A stretch of DNA of 64,000 nt from Actinophytocola sp. (GTDB lineage Bacteria; Actinomycetota; Actinomycetes; Mycobacteriales; Pseudonocardiaceae): assembly GCA_009377395.1 (NCBI GenBank), contig WHUB01000015.1:1-64000 (forward strand), in the 5' to 3' direction. Each line of letters opens with the position of its first letter. The first letter of the stretch is position 1. Below are positions 18,592 through 27,140 of the stretch, piece by piece. Under the pieces are notes generated by a model that saw only the letters and a program-made list of their open reading frames with translations, searched no databases and was not told where the DNA came from. A program made the translations under genes and the position numbers.

Positions 18592-20376
18592 ATGTCTCGT
18601 CCAACCCGATCTTTACGATCACGCCGCGTACGGACGGCGCTCGTGGTCTTGTCGGCCAGCACGCTCGCCGCGGCGGTGATCCCCGTCGCGGCCACGGGAT
18701 CGGCCGCGGAGCCGGTCGCCACGGCAGAGTGCCCGGATCCGTTCCCGATCGAGAGCCTTGAAGAGGGCCAGCCCGTCAGCGGCCTCACCGTCAGTCGCGG
18801 CACCGAGCCCGACGAGATCACCGGCGAGATCGTCGGCACGCTCGACGACGGCATCGCTCCCGGCATGGACATGATCATCGCCAGGCTGTCCGGCTCCGAG
18901 ATCACCAACCCGGACGGCACCGTGAAGCGCGGCATCTGGGCAGGCATGTCCGGTTCTCCGGTGTACGCCGAGGACGGCAGGCTGATCGGCGCGGTGTCGT
19001 ACGGCCTGTCCTGGAGTCCCAGCGACTACGCCGGCATCACCCCGGCCGCGGAGATGTACCGCGTGCGCGACTACGGCGGCGCCACGCTGAGCCGCACGGT
19101 GGAGGTCCCCGACTCGATGGCTCGGACCATGCGAGCCGACGGTGCCTCGATGGCGCAGACCGACCAGGGTTTCCGCCGGTTGCGGCTGCCGATCGCGGTC
19201 TCCGGTGGGCTGTCCGACAAGCGGATCGACCGGACCGCCGAGCGGTTCGACCGCCCGGCGCAGCGGTTGATCTCGGGCCCGGGGGCGGGACTGGCCGAGG
19301 AGCCGACGGACATCGTTCCCGGCGGAAACCTCGCGGGTTCGCTGTCCTACGGCGACATGTCGCTGACCGGGACGGGCACCGCGACCGCCTTGTGCGATGA
19401 CGGCATTCTGGCCTTCGGACACCCTTTCCTGTGGTCGGGCAAGAGCACGCTGAGCATGCACGGTGCCAAGGCACTCTACGTCGAGACCGACCAGTTCTTC
19501 GGATCCTACAAGATCTCCAACCCGACCGGCCCGGTCGGCCAGATCACCCAGGACCGGCTGGCCGCGATTCTCGGCATACCGGGCTTGACGCCGCCGACCA
19601 CGACGGTCACGTCGCACGTCACGGCGACGAACGGCAACGAGCGTGACGGCACCACGAAGATCACCCAGCAGGACTGGACGGACTACATCTCCGCCCTGCA
19701 CCTGCTGGTGAACCAGGACCGGGTGTTCGACCAGATCGGCAAGGGCTCCGCGGCAGCCGGTCTGACCGTCGACCTGAAAACGGCCACGGGTGACAGCCTG
19801 CGGTTCTCCAGGTCCGACGTCTACGCCAGCTCGTGGGACATCTCCATCGCCACCGTGGACGACATCTGGTGGCAGCTCTACCGGATCCTGAACAACAAGT
19901 TCGAGAAGGTCGAGATCACCGACGTCACCCTGACCAGCGACCTCGAGGACGCCTTCCGCGCGCTGCGTGTCGGCACGGTGCAGCGCCGGGTCGCCGGTAC
20001 ATGGGTCACCCTCGACCGCGACAACACCGTGCGGGTGCCGGCCGGTTCGACCTTGGTGCTTCGTACGCGGCTGCTGCCACGGGGCGACAGCGTGGCGTCG
20101 GCGCGATGGGTGCGGACGGATGTCAAGGTGCCCAACCAGCCGCGCCGCGGCGGCACGCTGCGGGTCGCGGGCGGCGGATCGATCTTCACCGGAACCGGTG
20201 GCGCGGACTCGCTGGAGGAGATGCTCAGGCTGATGAGGCGAGCGCCGCACAACAACGATGTGGTGGCGAGCCTGCGAGTTCGCACCGGCGACGGCCCGGT
20301 CCTGCGGAAAGCCACGGGCACGACCGATTCGCACACGAGCGGATGGCGGTGGTTCGACATCCGCGTCATCCGCTGA
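18592..20376 (+). CDS. Secreted SpoIVB-like (S55) peptidase domain protein
   Basis: A 594-aa exported protein. A signal peptide is visible (RSRRVRTALVVLSASTLAAAVIPVAATGSAAE). The segment GIWAGMSGSPVYAEDGRLIGAVSYGLSWSPSDYAGITPA (about residues 115-155) matches the S55/SpoIVB serine peptidase signature with the nucleophile Ser in MSGSP; a second match is DGILAFGHPFLWSGKSTL. The rest is beta-rich and unassigned. The start at 18592 is chosen because of the well-spaced GGGAGG; an earlier in-frame ATG exists at 18574. In this group the domain may act as a self-processing or regulatory protease at the cell surface. Confidence 0.8.
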   Translation: MSRPTRSLRSRRVRTALVVLSASTLAAAVIPVAATGSAAEPVATAECPDPFPIESLEEGQPVSGLTVSRGTEPDEITGEIVGTLDDGIAPGMDMIIARLSGSEITNPDGTVKRGIWAGMSGSPVYAEDGRLIGAVSYGLSWSPSDYAGITPAAEMYRVRDYGGATLSRTVEVPDSMARTMRADGASMAQTDQGFRRLRLPIAVSGGLSDKRIDRTAERFDRPAQRLISGPGAGLAEEPTDIVPGGNLAGSLSYGDMSLTGTGTATALCDDGILAFGHPFLWSGKSTLSMHGAKALYVETDQFFGSYKISNPTGPVGQITQDRLAAILGIPGLTPPTTTVTSHVTATNGNERDGTTKITQQDWTDYISALHLLVNQDRVFDQIGKGSAAAGLTVDLKTATGDSLRFSRSDVYASSWDISIATVDDIWWQLYRILNNKFEKVEITDVTLTSDLEDAFRALRVGTVQRRVAGTWVTLDRDNTVRVPAGSTLVLRTRLLPRGDSVASARWVRTDVKVPNQPRRGGTLRVAGGGSIFTGTGGADSLEEMLRLMRRAPHNNDVVASLRVRTGDGPVLRKATGTTDSHTSGWRWFDIRVIR

Positions 20377-20383
20377 TCACCCG

Positions 20384-20420
20384 GTGGCCCCTTCCTGGCT
20401 CTCAGCCAGGAGGGGGCCAC
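20384..20420. terminator. Hairpin terminator between convergent genes
   Basis: A 16-bp stem, GTGGCCCCTTCCTGGC pairing with GCCAGGAGGGGGCCAC (one G-T pair), with a TCTCA loop. It follows the S55-like gene stop by eight bases and overlaps the last codons of the recombinase gene on the other strand, so it can serve transcripts from both sides. There is no T-run, as is usual in high-GC actinobacteria. Confidence 0.8.
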
Positions 20421-21568
20421 TCTCCGTCGGTGCCCTGCCGGTGTCGCGCGTCGGCGAGCAGCTGTGCCAGCGCGTGCACCGGCGAGGTCTCCAGCTTGTG
20501 CCGGTGCGCGTCGTAGTGGTCGCGGGTGGTGCGGATGTCGGCGTGCCCGAGCAGGTCCTGCACCTTCTGCACCGGGACGTCGTTGGCCAGCAGCAGCGTG
20601 CCGGTGGTGCGCCGCGCGGTGTGTGGGCTGATCGACTCCGCACCTGAGATGCTGGCCGCCCGCGCCTGGCTGCGCAGCAGATGCCAGACGTGGCGCTGCG
20701 TCAGCGGTTTTCCGCCCGGCTTCGCCGGGTCGTACGGGTGCGGCGTGGTCGCGAGCAACGGGCCGGTCAGCCCGTCGGCGTCGACGCCAAGGCGGTCGGC
20801 CCTGCGCGCCAGGTACCGGCTCAGCGGGTGCAGCGCGGCGGGTGCGAGCGGCACCAGGTCGCGGTGCCCGCCCTTGGCGGCGTAGCGCAGGATCGTGTGG
20901 CCCGCGTCGGTGTCGAGGTCTTCGATCCGGGCGGCGGTGATCGCCGAGACCCGCACGCCGGTGTAGAAGAGCAGCGCCACCACGGCCGCGTCGCGCCAGG
21001 ACGCCTCGGTGTCGTTGCGGGTGGCGCGGTGTTCGACGTGGTTGAGCAGCCGCGCGGCCGCGGCGCCGTCCAGCGCGGGCAGGGGAGAGGTTCTGCCGCG
21101 CTTGGGTCGCGACACGGCGGCGACCGGGTTGCGCTCGGTGACGTCGTTGGACTGGAGGTAGCGGTACCAGCTCGACACCCCGGCGAGCGTGCGCGTGATC
21201 GTCGATGCCGACGCGGGCCGGGGCACGCCGTCCTTGCCGGTGACGGTGAGCGTGTTCTTCCAGGCGTCGACGTCGGCCCGGCGGGCCCGCAGCGGGTCGA
21301 GCCCGGTGCGCTCGCACCACGACAGCCACGCCGCCAGGTCCGCGTAGTACGCCCGGCGGGTGTGCTCGGTCTTGTCCGTCTCGAGCCACAGCACGGTGAT
21401 CTGCCGGACGCCGTAGCGGTCGAGCGGGTCGGCGGGCGGTAGCGCGGGCAACAGCTCGACCGCCGCGGTGATCGCCTCACGGAGACCGGCCTGGGTGCCG
21501 GCAGTCAGCTCGGGCACGCGGCTCTGATCGCGGGTCGTACTGAGGGCGTCTCCGGAATGCTCGGTCAT
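20402..21568 (-). CDS. Tyrosine recombinase / integrase
   Basis: A 388-aa phage-type integrase. The N-terminal SAM-like DNA-binding domain spans about residues 55-150 (TRRAYYADLAAWLSWCERTGLDP). The catalytic domain shows the first Arg in TGVRVSAITAARIEDL, the HTARR box (H-x-x-R) and GHADIRTTRDHYD with the His and nucleophile Tyr. The start ATG 21568 is favoured because a GATAAT -10 box ends seven bases before it (complement of 21576-21581), giving a leaderless mRNA. No excisionase, phage or conjugation genes flank it, so it is an orphan or a chromosomal XerC/D-like recombinase. Confidence 0.88.
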   Translation of the reverse strand: MTEHSGDALSTTRDQSRVPELTAGTQAGLREAITAAVELLPALPPADPLDRYGVRQITVLWLETDKTEHTRRAYYADLAAWLSWCERTGLDPLRARRADVDAWKNTLTVTGKDGVPRPASASTITRTLAGVSSWYRYLQSNDVTERNPVAAVSRPKRGRTSPLPALDGAAAARLLNHVEHRATRNDTEASWRDAAVVALLFYTGVRVSAITAARIEDLDTDAGHTILRYAAKGGHRDLVPLAPAALHPLSRYLARRADRLGVDADGLTGPLLATTPHPYDPAKPGGKPLTQRHVWHLLRSQARAASISGAESISPHTARRTTGTLLLANDVPVQKVQDLLGHADIRTTRDHYDAHRHKLETSPVHALAQLLADARHRQGTDGEWPPPG

Positions 21569-21620
21569 AACTGGCATTATCACCGAGCAAGATCACTACA
21601 AGATTGAGCAGTATCGCGTG

Positions 21621-21650
21621 TCGTGTAATAGAAACACGATCGCGTACGCG
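21621..21650. promoter_or_regulatory. Inverted repeats in the divergent recombinase/coiled-coil promoter region
   Basis: Two perfect symmetric elements lie side by side: TCGTGT-(7 nt)-ACACGA at 21621-21639 and the palindrome CGCGTACGCG at 21641-21650. They sit between two divergent genes only 94 bp apart, so they could be a shared operator or a recombinase core site. No att duplication was found. Confidence 0.5.
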
Positions 21651-21662
21651 AAACTAACCGGC

Positions 21663-22694
21663 ATGACAGAGACGGAGTTGGCCGAGGACAACGCGCTGTG
21701 TGCACTGGACGGCTGTGACAACCCGCTGCCGCCGCGTCCGGTGGACGAGCAGGGACGACGCAAGGGCGGGCGGCCGTCGTCCTACTGCTGCAAGGGACAC
21801 GCGGACGCCGCCTCGCGGGCCCGGCGAGTGGCGCAGGCGGCCGCTGTCATCGACCCGCTGGCGGAGCTGCGGCAGGCGAGCGAGTCGCTGGGCTCGGTGA
21901 CCGCGCCGGTCGTCGACGCGATCACCGCGCTGCGGGAACGGCTGAGTGTCGCCGAGGAGGGGGCCGTCGCGCAGGTTCAGCGGGCGGAGGAGGAGGCGGC
22001 AGCGGCACGCAAGGATGCCGAGGACGCCACCGCGCGGGCCGACCGGAGTGATCGCGAGCGGGACGCGGCGCTGGTGCGGGCGCGCGAGGACAAGCAGGCG
22101 CGGGAGCACGCCGAGGAGACGGCGGCCACCGCGACGGCCGAGGCCGAGGCTTCGACGAAGCAGGCGTGGCAGAAGGTGGCCGAGCACGAGCGCGCGGCCG
22201 GTGCGGCCGACGCCGCCAGGGCCACGGCGGAGAACGCGCGCGACGAACTCGCCGCGACGCTGCGAGCGGCGCGAGCGGAGCTGGACGAGCTACGCGAGCA
22301 ACGGGATGCGCTGCGACGGGAACGCGACGACGCCCGCACCGAACTGGCGGAACGGACGTCCGAGGTGGCGTTGCTGTCGGAACGGGTGTCGTCCGCCCGG
22401 GCGCAACAGGCGGCCGCGGAGAATGCTGCCGAGCACGCCAGGGGAGAGGCCACCCGGGCGCGAGAACAGGCGGCCGAGGCTACCGCCGAGGCGCAGCGGC
22501 AGCGGGCCGAGCGTGACGACGCGCTGCACCGGCTCGCCGAGGAACACGCCGCCCGCCGCGTCGCCGAGCAGACGACGGAAAGGGCGCAGACCGACCTGGA
22601 GTCGCTGCGAGCGGCGCTGACCGAGGCCAACGCCAGGATCGACACCCTGCTCGCCGCGCGGCAAGCGCCGGAGGTGCCGGAGGAGGCGAGCTGA
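21663..22694 (+). CDS. Coiled-coil protein with N-terminal Cys/His motif
   Basis: A 343-aa protein. Residues about 10-55 contain CALDGCDNPLPPRP...SSYCCKGHADAASRARR, a pattern that could bind zinc and contact DNA. Almost all of the rest (about residues 80-335) is a heptad-rich Ala/Glu/Arg coiled coil like those of KfrA or SMC-type proteins. It has no transmembrane segment. ATG at 21663 is preferred; an earlier in-frame GTG at 21618 lies inside the inverted repeats. Divergent from the tyrosine recombinase, which suggests a functional pair. True role unknown. Confidence 0.7.
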   Translation: MTETELAEDNALCALDGCDNPLPPRPVDEQGRRKGGRPSSYCCKGHADAASRARRVAQAAAVIDPLAELRQASESLGSVTAPVVDAITALRERLSVAEEGAVAQVQRAEEEAAAARKDAEDATARADRSDRERDAALVRAREDKQAREHAEETAATATAEAEASTKQAWQKVAEHERAAGAADAARATAENARDELAATLRAARAELDELREQRDALRRERDDARTELAERTSEVALLSERVSSARAQQAAAENAAEHARGEATRAREQAAEATAEAQRQRAERDDALHRLAEEHAARRVAEQTTERAQTDLESLRAALTEANARIDTLLAARQAPEVPEEAS

Positions 22695-22695
22695 G

Positions 22696-22737
22696 GCGGC
22701 CACGAACGTCCAACTCGGCGTCCTGGGCGCAGGACAC
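22696..22737 (-). repeat. Two 21-bp repeat units between convergent genes
   Basis: On the minus strand two units follow each other: 22737-22717 (starts GTGTCCTGCGCCCAGGACG) and 22716-22696 (diverged). The first matches units of the array at 10857-10973. As there, the repeats fill the gap between two convergent genes and come within a few bases of one stop codon. Confidence 0.6.
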
Positions 22738-22750
22738 GACGTCCAGCGGC

Positions 22751-24433
22751 TCAGGCGGCGCCTTGGCCCGCTCCCTGTTCGAGCCTGCCGCGCAGCACGT
22801 CGATGCGTTCGACGCCCGGCCTGCCGAGGATCCAGCTTGATCCGGCGATCGACTTGGCGCGCTGCTTGAGCCGCGCCAGCTCGCGCGAGACCTGGTGGTA
22901 GGAGCTGACGGTGCCGGGGGCGCAGGTCAGCCCGGCCAGGGTGAGGCTGACGGTCATGCCCTCGACCGTCCACGGGCTGTCCAGCAGCGCCGGGGCGAGG
23001 GTGCCGATCTCGTCCATGTCCGCCGCGATGAGGAAGTCGTCGCCGCCGACATGGCTGACGGTCATCTTGGGCAGCTGCCCTGCCAGCTCGGTGAGCGTCT
23101 GGCCGAGCGAGCGGATCAGCTCGTCACCGGCGTCGAATCCGATCTCGTTGTTGACCTGCTTGAACTCGTCGATGTCGAGGCAGGCCGCGATGAACGGCTG
23201 TCCGACGAGGATGCGCCGCTCGACGTCCTTGACGATGGTGGCGCTGCTCGGCAGGCCGGTGATCGGGTGCAGCGACGCCGCTTCCTCCACTTTGGCCTCG
23301 GCGACGCCCCGCACCACCTCGGCGACCCGGACCACGCCGAGGCAGACACCGTCCTGGCCGATGACGACGATGTCGTCGTGCATCCGGTTCGCCTCGGCGG
23401 AGGCGACCACGTCGAGCAGGTCGAGCGCCCCGGCGCCGGCGGGCACGGTGTGCGGCTGGTCGGCGAACGTCGCGGCGGGCTTGCCCGCGTGCAGCGCGTG
23501 CCCGTACCGGCCCGACAGCGCCAGCAGGAACCGGCTCTTGTCGACCGTCCACTGCGGACGCCCGGCCGGGTCGAGCCCGACGAGCGCGTGCGGCTGGTCG
23601 TCAGCGGCCAGCGCGTTGCGGGCGTCGTCGCAGGTCGCGTCGGCGCGCAGGGTGACGGCGGGCCGGATGAAGTCGGCGACGGTCGGAATCCCGAACGACG
23701 ACAGCGCCGCGTTCTCCTGCCGGGGCGCGGACAACGTCGCGCGCAGCGCGAGCGACCCGGCGTCGGCGTCAAGCAGCGGGCCTTGTAGCAGGCGAATCCC
23801 GGCCTCACGGGCGGCGGAGAACTCTTCCTCGGTGCTGACACCCGTCGCGACCAGCCGCGCGCCGGTGTGCGAGCAGACATGCAGCAGCGAGCGCACCATC
23901 GCGGCCGACGTCACCCCGCTCGGCAGCGCGCCGATGACGGAACGGTCCAGCTTGAGGACGTCGATCGGTGTCGCGGTGAGCAGCCCGAGCGGCAGGTCGC
24001 CCGAGCCGAGCCCGTCGAAGGCGACCTGGAAGCCGAGTTCGCGCAGCCACGCGACCCCGGCGATCAGCCGGTTCGGCTCTGCCTGCGTGTACGGCGGCCC
24101 GATCTCGATGACGACCTGGCTGGTGCGGCGGCCGGCCCACTCCATGGTCTCCAGCAGCGGCCGCATCGCGGAACGGTCGGCGGCGATGGTGATGGCGAGC
24201 AGGTTGACGTGCAGTGGCAGCAGGGTCGGCGCCCGCGCCTCCTGCTCGACCGCGGCCGCCGCGAGCGCCACGTCGGCCTCGATGAGACGGCCCTGCTCGC
24301 GAGCGTGTCCCAGCACCTCCTGCGGCGACCGCCCCGACGTCCCCGCGAGTGCTTCCACGGCGACGGCTTCGCCGGTGTGCAGGCTGTACAGCGACTGATA
24401 TGCGAAGCGCACAGAGTCCCGGAAGTCAGCCAC
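22751..24433 (-). CDS. EAL-CBS-GGDEF domain protein, probably catalytically degenerate
   Basis: A 560-aa cytosolic signalling protein. Domains in order: EAL (about residues 10-235), a CBS-pair-like region (about 245-380) and GGDEF (about 390-550). In the EAL part the motif is EALAG, lacking the usual Arg (ExLxR), and the DDFGTG loop reads DGLGSGD. In the GGDEF part the active-site motif is GGDDF and the metal-binding region DIDEFKQVNN is intact. So c-di-GMP hydrolysis is unlikely and synthesis is doubtful; the CBS pair suggests it senses a nucleotide. No membrane segment. Monocistronic, GTG start. Confidence 0.85.
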   Translation of the reverse strand: MADFRDSVRFAYQSLYSLHTGEAVAVEALAGTSGRSPQEVLGHAREQGRLIEADVALAAAAVEQEARAPTLLPLHVNLLAITIAADRSAMRPLLETMEWAGRRTSQVVIEIGPPYTQAEPNRLIAGVAWLRELGFQVAFDGLGSGDLPLGLLTATPIDVLKLDRSVIGALPSGVTSAAMVRSLLHVCSHTGARLVATGVSTEEEFSAAREAGIRLLQGPLLDADAGSLALRATLSAPRQENAALSSFGIPTVADFIRPAVTLRADATCDDARNALAADDQPHALVGLDPAGRPQWTVDKSRFLLALSGRYGHALHAGKPAATFADQPHTVPAGAGALDLLDVVASAEANRMHDDIVVIGQDGVCLGVVRVAEVVRGVAEAKVEEAASLHPITGLPSSATIVKDVERRILVGQPFIAACLDIDEFKQVNNEIGFDAGDELIRSLGQTLTELAGQLPKMTVSHVGGDDFLIAADMDEIGTLAPALLDSPWTVEGMTVSLTLAGLTCAPGTVSSYHQVSRELARLKQRAKSIAGSSWILGRPGVERIDVLRGRLEQGAGQGAA

Positions 24434-24597
24434 GCCGCCGATGGTGCCGTATCACGGCGTCGTCCGACAGGGAAGTTGACCAAGATTCATGCAGCGCACC
24501 TGGTGTTTACCTGCTCAGAGCACGTTTGCTAACGCTATGAATCTCGTCACGGCTACAGCAGGTTTGCGGCACGTCACGCGCCGTTCGGCCCGACGGC

Positions 24598-24603
24598 TAC
24601 GGT
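24598..24603 (+). promoter_or_regulatory. -10 box of a leaderless dgt transcript
   Basis: TACGGT at 24598-24603 is followed by six bases and then the GTG start at 24610, exactly the spacing for transcription starting on the start codon. The preceding 175 bp between the two divergent genes (24434-24597) show no other recognisable element apart from scattered AT-rich patches around 24505-24540. Confidence 0.5.
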
Positions 24604-24609
24604 GGAGGC

Positions 24610-26160
24610 GTGAGTGAGCTTCATGATCATGGCAGGGCGAGCCGACGCGACGGTACCGCGACGCCGCCGGTCGGCGTCGCCGGCGCGTTCCGCAGCGACC
24701 GGGACCGGATCGCGGTGTCGCCGTTCTTCGCCCGGCTCGGCGGGGTCACCCAGGTGGTCAGCGGCACCGACGCCGGGGTGCTGCACAACCGGCTGACCCA
24801 CAGCCTCAAGGTCGCCCAGGTCGCCCGTGCCGTCGCGGAGCGCATCACCGCGTCGGCCGAGTACGGCACGCTCGCCGAGAAGCTCGGCGGCTGCGACCCC
24901 GAGGTCGCCGAGGCCGCCGCGCTCGGGCACGACCTGGGGCACCCGCCGTTCGGCCACCTCGGCGAGCAGGTGCTCGACCACATCGCCCGCGACCGGTTCG
25001 GCCTCGCCGACGGCTTCGAGGGCAACGCGCAGAGCTTCCGCATCCTGACCACCACCGACGTGCGCGGCCCTTCTGGCGTCGGGCTCGACCTCACCGCCGC
25101 GGTCCGCGCCGCCGTGCTCAAGTACCCGTGGTCGCGCTCGCGGTATCCGCAGCCGCACCCGTCGTCGATGCCGGTGCCGCCGCGCGGCGCCGCCGAGTCG
25201 GCCGAGGCGCCCGGCTCCGGGTCGAGCAAGTTCTCGGCGTACGTGACCGAGCTGGACGACCTCGAGCAGGCGCGGGCGCCGTTCGGCGACGTGATCGACT
25301 CCTGGCAGCAGACGGTCGAGGCGTCCGTTATGGACACCGCCGACGACATCGCCTACGCCATCCACGACCTGCAGGACTTCCACCGCATCGGCGTGCTGCA
25401 GCACGCGTCGGTGTCGCCGGAGCTCGGGGTGTGGCTGACCGCATCGCGCGAGCTGGCCCACCTCGACGACGCGACGCTGGTCGCGCACTCGCGGCGTCCC
25501 GGCTACTCGCTGGAGCAGCTGCGGCGGCGGATGCACGCCAAGGACGCCGCGATGGTCGACGACGAGGCGTTCCGGGCGGCGGTCAGCACGGTGCGCGCCG
25601 AGCTGGTCGACGGGCTGCTCGCGCAGGTCTTCGACGGCTCGGTCGAGTCGGAGCAGTTGCTCGCGGACTTCTCGGCGCGCTGGACGTCCCGGCTGGTGGA
25701 CGGCATCGTCGTGACGGACTCGCCGTCGACGCGCTCCGGCCACGTGACGCTGCGGCCGCAGCAGTGGCACGAGGTGCAGGTGCTCAAGTTAGTGCACCGC
25801 CGGTTCGTGCTGCTGCGGCCCGACCTCGCGCTGCACCAGCGCGGCCAGGCGTCGCTGATCACGAACCTGGTGGGCGAGCTCGACGCCTGGCTCAGCGACG
25901 CGCAGGAGTCGTCGCGGATCCCGCGCCGGCTGCACGACCTGGTCGAGCTGGCGCACACCGAGTACTCGGAGCTCGCCAAGGACCGGCCGGAGCTGCTGCT
26001 CGGCCCCGGCGGCACCCCGGCGCCGGACGTGGCCGACCTGGCGAAGGGACGCGCGATCGTCGACTTCATCGCCTCGCTGACCGACAAGCAGGGCGCGACG
26101 TTGCTCGACGCTCTGGCGGGCAGGGTCAGCGCGCCGTGGTCGGATTCGTTCGTACTGTGA
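24610..26160 (+). CDS. dgt: dGTPase-like deoxynucleoside triphosphate triphosphohydrolase
   Basis: A 516-aa HD-domain enzyme that removes tripolyphosphate from dNTPs, helping balance nucleotide pools. Metal-binding motifs: HNRLTHSLKVAQVAR (first His, about residue 64), ALGHDLGHPPFGH (HD pair, about 105-116), and GFEGNAQSFRIL, all typical of Dgt. A further Asp is in DTADDIAYAIHDLQDF. GTG start, apparently leaderless. The stop overlaps the next gene (GTGA), so both are co-expressed. Confidence 0.92.
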   Translation: MSELHDHGRASRRDGTATPPVGVAGAFRSDRDRIAVSPFFARLGGVTQVVSGTDAGVLHNRLTHSLKVAQVARAVAERITASAEYGTLAEKLGGCDPEVAEAAALGHDLGHPPFGHLGEQVLDHIARDRFGLADGFEGNAQSFRILTTTDVRGPSGVGLDLTAAVRAAVLKYPWSRSRYPQPHPSSMPVPPRGAAESAEAPGSGSSKFSAYVTELDDLEQARAPFGDVIDSWQQTVEASVMDTADDIAYAIHDLQDFHRIGVLQHASVSPELGVWLTASRELAHLDDATLVAHSRRPGYSLEQLRRRMHAKDAAMVDDEAFRAAVSTVRAELVDGLLAQVFDGSVESEQLLADFSARWTSRLVDGIVVTDSPSTRSGHVTLRPQQWHEVQVLKLVHRRFVLLRPDLALHQRGQASLITNLVGELDAWLSDAQESSRIPRRLHDLVELAHTEYSELAKDRPELLLGPGGTPAPDVADLAKGRAIVDFIASLTDKQGATLLDALAGRVSAPWSDSFVL

Positions 26161-26855
26161 AGGTCCGCCAGGTCGCGGGCGGCGGTCGGGCCGTCGAGGT
26201 GCCACCGGAACGGCTCGAGCGCTGGTTCGCCGGGTTCGAGCGGCGCAACGGCCCGGCCGAGCGCACCGTGCTCACCGCCGAGCAGGTCGTCGTCACCGCC
26301 ACCGGCGGCGGCACCGCGACGGTGACGGTGCCGTACCCGCCGCTGGGCGCCGAGGGCGAGCAGCCCGGCCTGGTGATCGAGCCGCTGCTGCGGCACGCGC
26401 TCACCGAGCGCCGCATCGGACTGGTGCTGCTGCGGCTCGGCGCGCACAGCGTCGGCGTCGCGGTCGGGGAGCGGGTGGTCACCTCCCGGACCGACCGGCA
26501 CCTGATGCAGGGAAGGACCGCCGCCGGCGGCTGGTCGCAGCAGCGGTTCGCCCGCCGTCGCGGCAACCAGGCGCGACAGGCCGTTGCGCGAGCGGCCCGC
26601 GACGTCGCCGACGTGCTCGGCCCGGAGACGGCCTCGCTGGACGCGGTGGTGCTCGGCGGCGACAAGGCCGCGCTCGACGAGCTGCTCGCCGACGCCCAGT
26701 TCCCGAAGGCGCTGGCCGAGCTGGTGATGCCGTGGGTGCTCGACGTCGCCGAGCCGCGCAGGGCGGTGCTGGACGAGGGCGCTCGCCGGGCCCGGGCGGT
26801 CGAGATCGTGGTGCGGGACGGGCGAACGTCGGCGGGATGTTCTACACATGTGTAG
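26157..26855 (+). CDS. acVLRF1-type peptidyl-tRNA hydrolase (Vms1-like release factor)
   Basis: A 232-aa protein of the actinobacterial VLRF1 family, related to eukaryotic Vms1/ANKZF1, which cut the peptidyl-tRNA bond on stalled ribosomes. The key segment is GRTAAGGWSQQRFARRRGNQ (about residues 121-140), with the GxxQ motif holding the catalytic Gln, inside an eRF1-like domain; later DAVVLGGDKAAL completes the fold. GTG at 26157 overlaps the dgt stop. The 3' end (TAG) forms part of the operator of the following toxin-antitoxin genes. Confidence 0.85.
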   Translation: MKVRQVAGGGRAVEVPPERLERWFAGFERRNGPAERTVLTAEQVVVTATGGGTATVTVPYPPLGAEGEQPGLVIEPLLRHALTERRIGLVLLRLGAHSVGVAVGERVVTSRTDRHLMQGRTAAGGWSQQRFARRRGNQARQAVARAARDVADVLGPETASLDAVVLGGDKAALDELLADAQFPKALAELVMPWVLDVAEPRRAVLDEGARRARAVEIVVRDGRTSAGCSTHV

Positions 26856-26860
26856 TACAC
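26842..26860. promoter_or_regulatory. Palindromic operator of the toxin-antitoxin operon
   Basis: A perfect 14-bp palindrome, CTACACATGTGTAG (26842-26855), overlaps a second one, GTGTAGTACAC (26850-26860). Both lie just before the antitoxin ATG at 26868 and include the stop codon of the previous gene. Such sites are usual binding sites for antitoxin autoregulation. Confidence 0.7.
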
Positions 26861-26867
26861 TCGAGCC

Positions 26868-27140
26868 ATGAGTGAGGTCGGCATCAGGGAGCTGAACCAG
26901 GACACGTCCGGCGTGCTGGCCAGGGTCAAGCATGGCGACACGATCGACGTGACGGAACGGGGCACGGTCATCGCGCGGTTAGTGCCCGCGCAGCCTGGAC
27001 CGATGTCGGATCTTATCGCCTCCGGGGCGCTGCAGCCTGCGACGGCTCAAGGGCCGATCCCGCGTCCGACAGGCCCGGTCCGTACCGCGAATGAGGCAGG
27101 CGAACTGCTCCGCGAGATGCGTGACGACGAACGGTTCTGA
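26868..27140 (+). CDS. Phd/YefM-type antitoxin (VapB-like)
   Basis: A 90-aa antitoxin. The N-terminal half, VGIRELNQDTSGVLARVKHGDTIDVTERGTVIARLVP, is the Phd/YefM DNA-binding fold; the C-terminal part (NEAGELLREMRDDERF) is the flexible toxin-binding tail. It overlaps the toxin gene by one base. It should repress its own promoter through the palindromes at 26842-26860. Confidence 0.9.
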   Translation: MSEVGIRELNQDTSGVLARVKHGDTIDVTERGTVIARLVPAQPGPMSDLIASGALQPATAQGPIPRPTGPVRTANEAGELLREMRDDERF

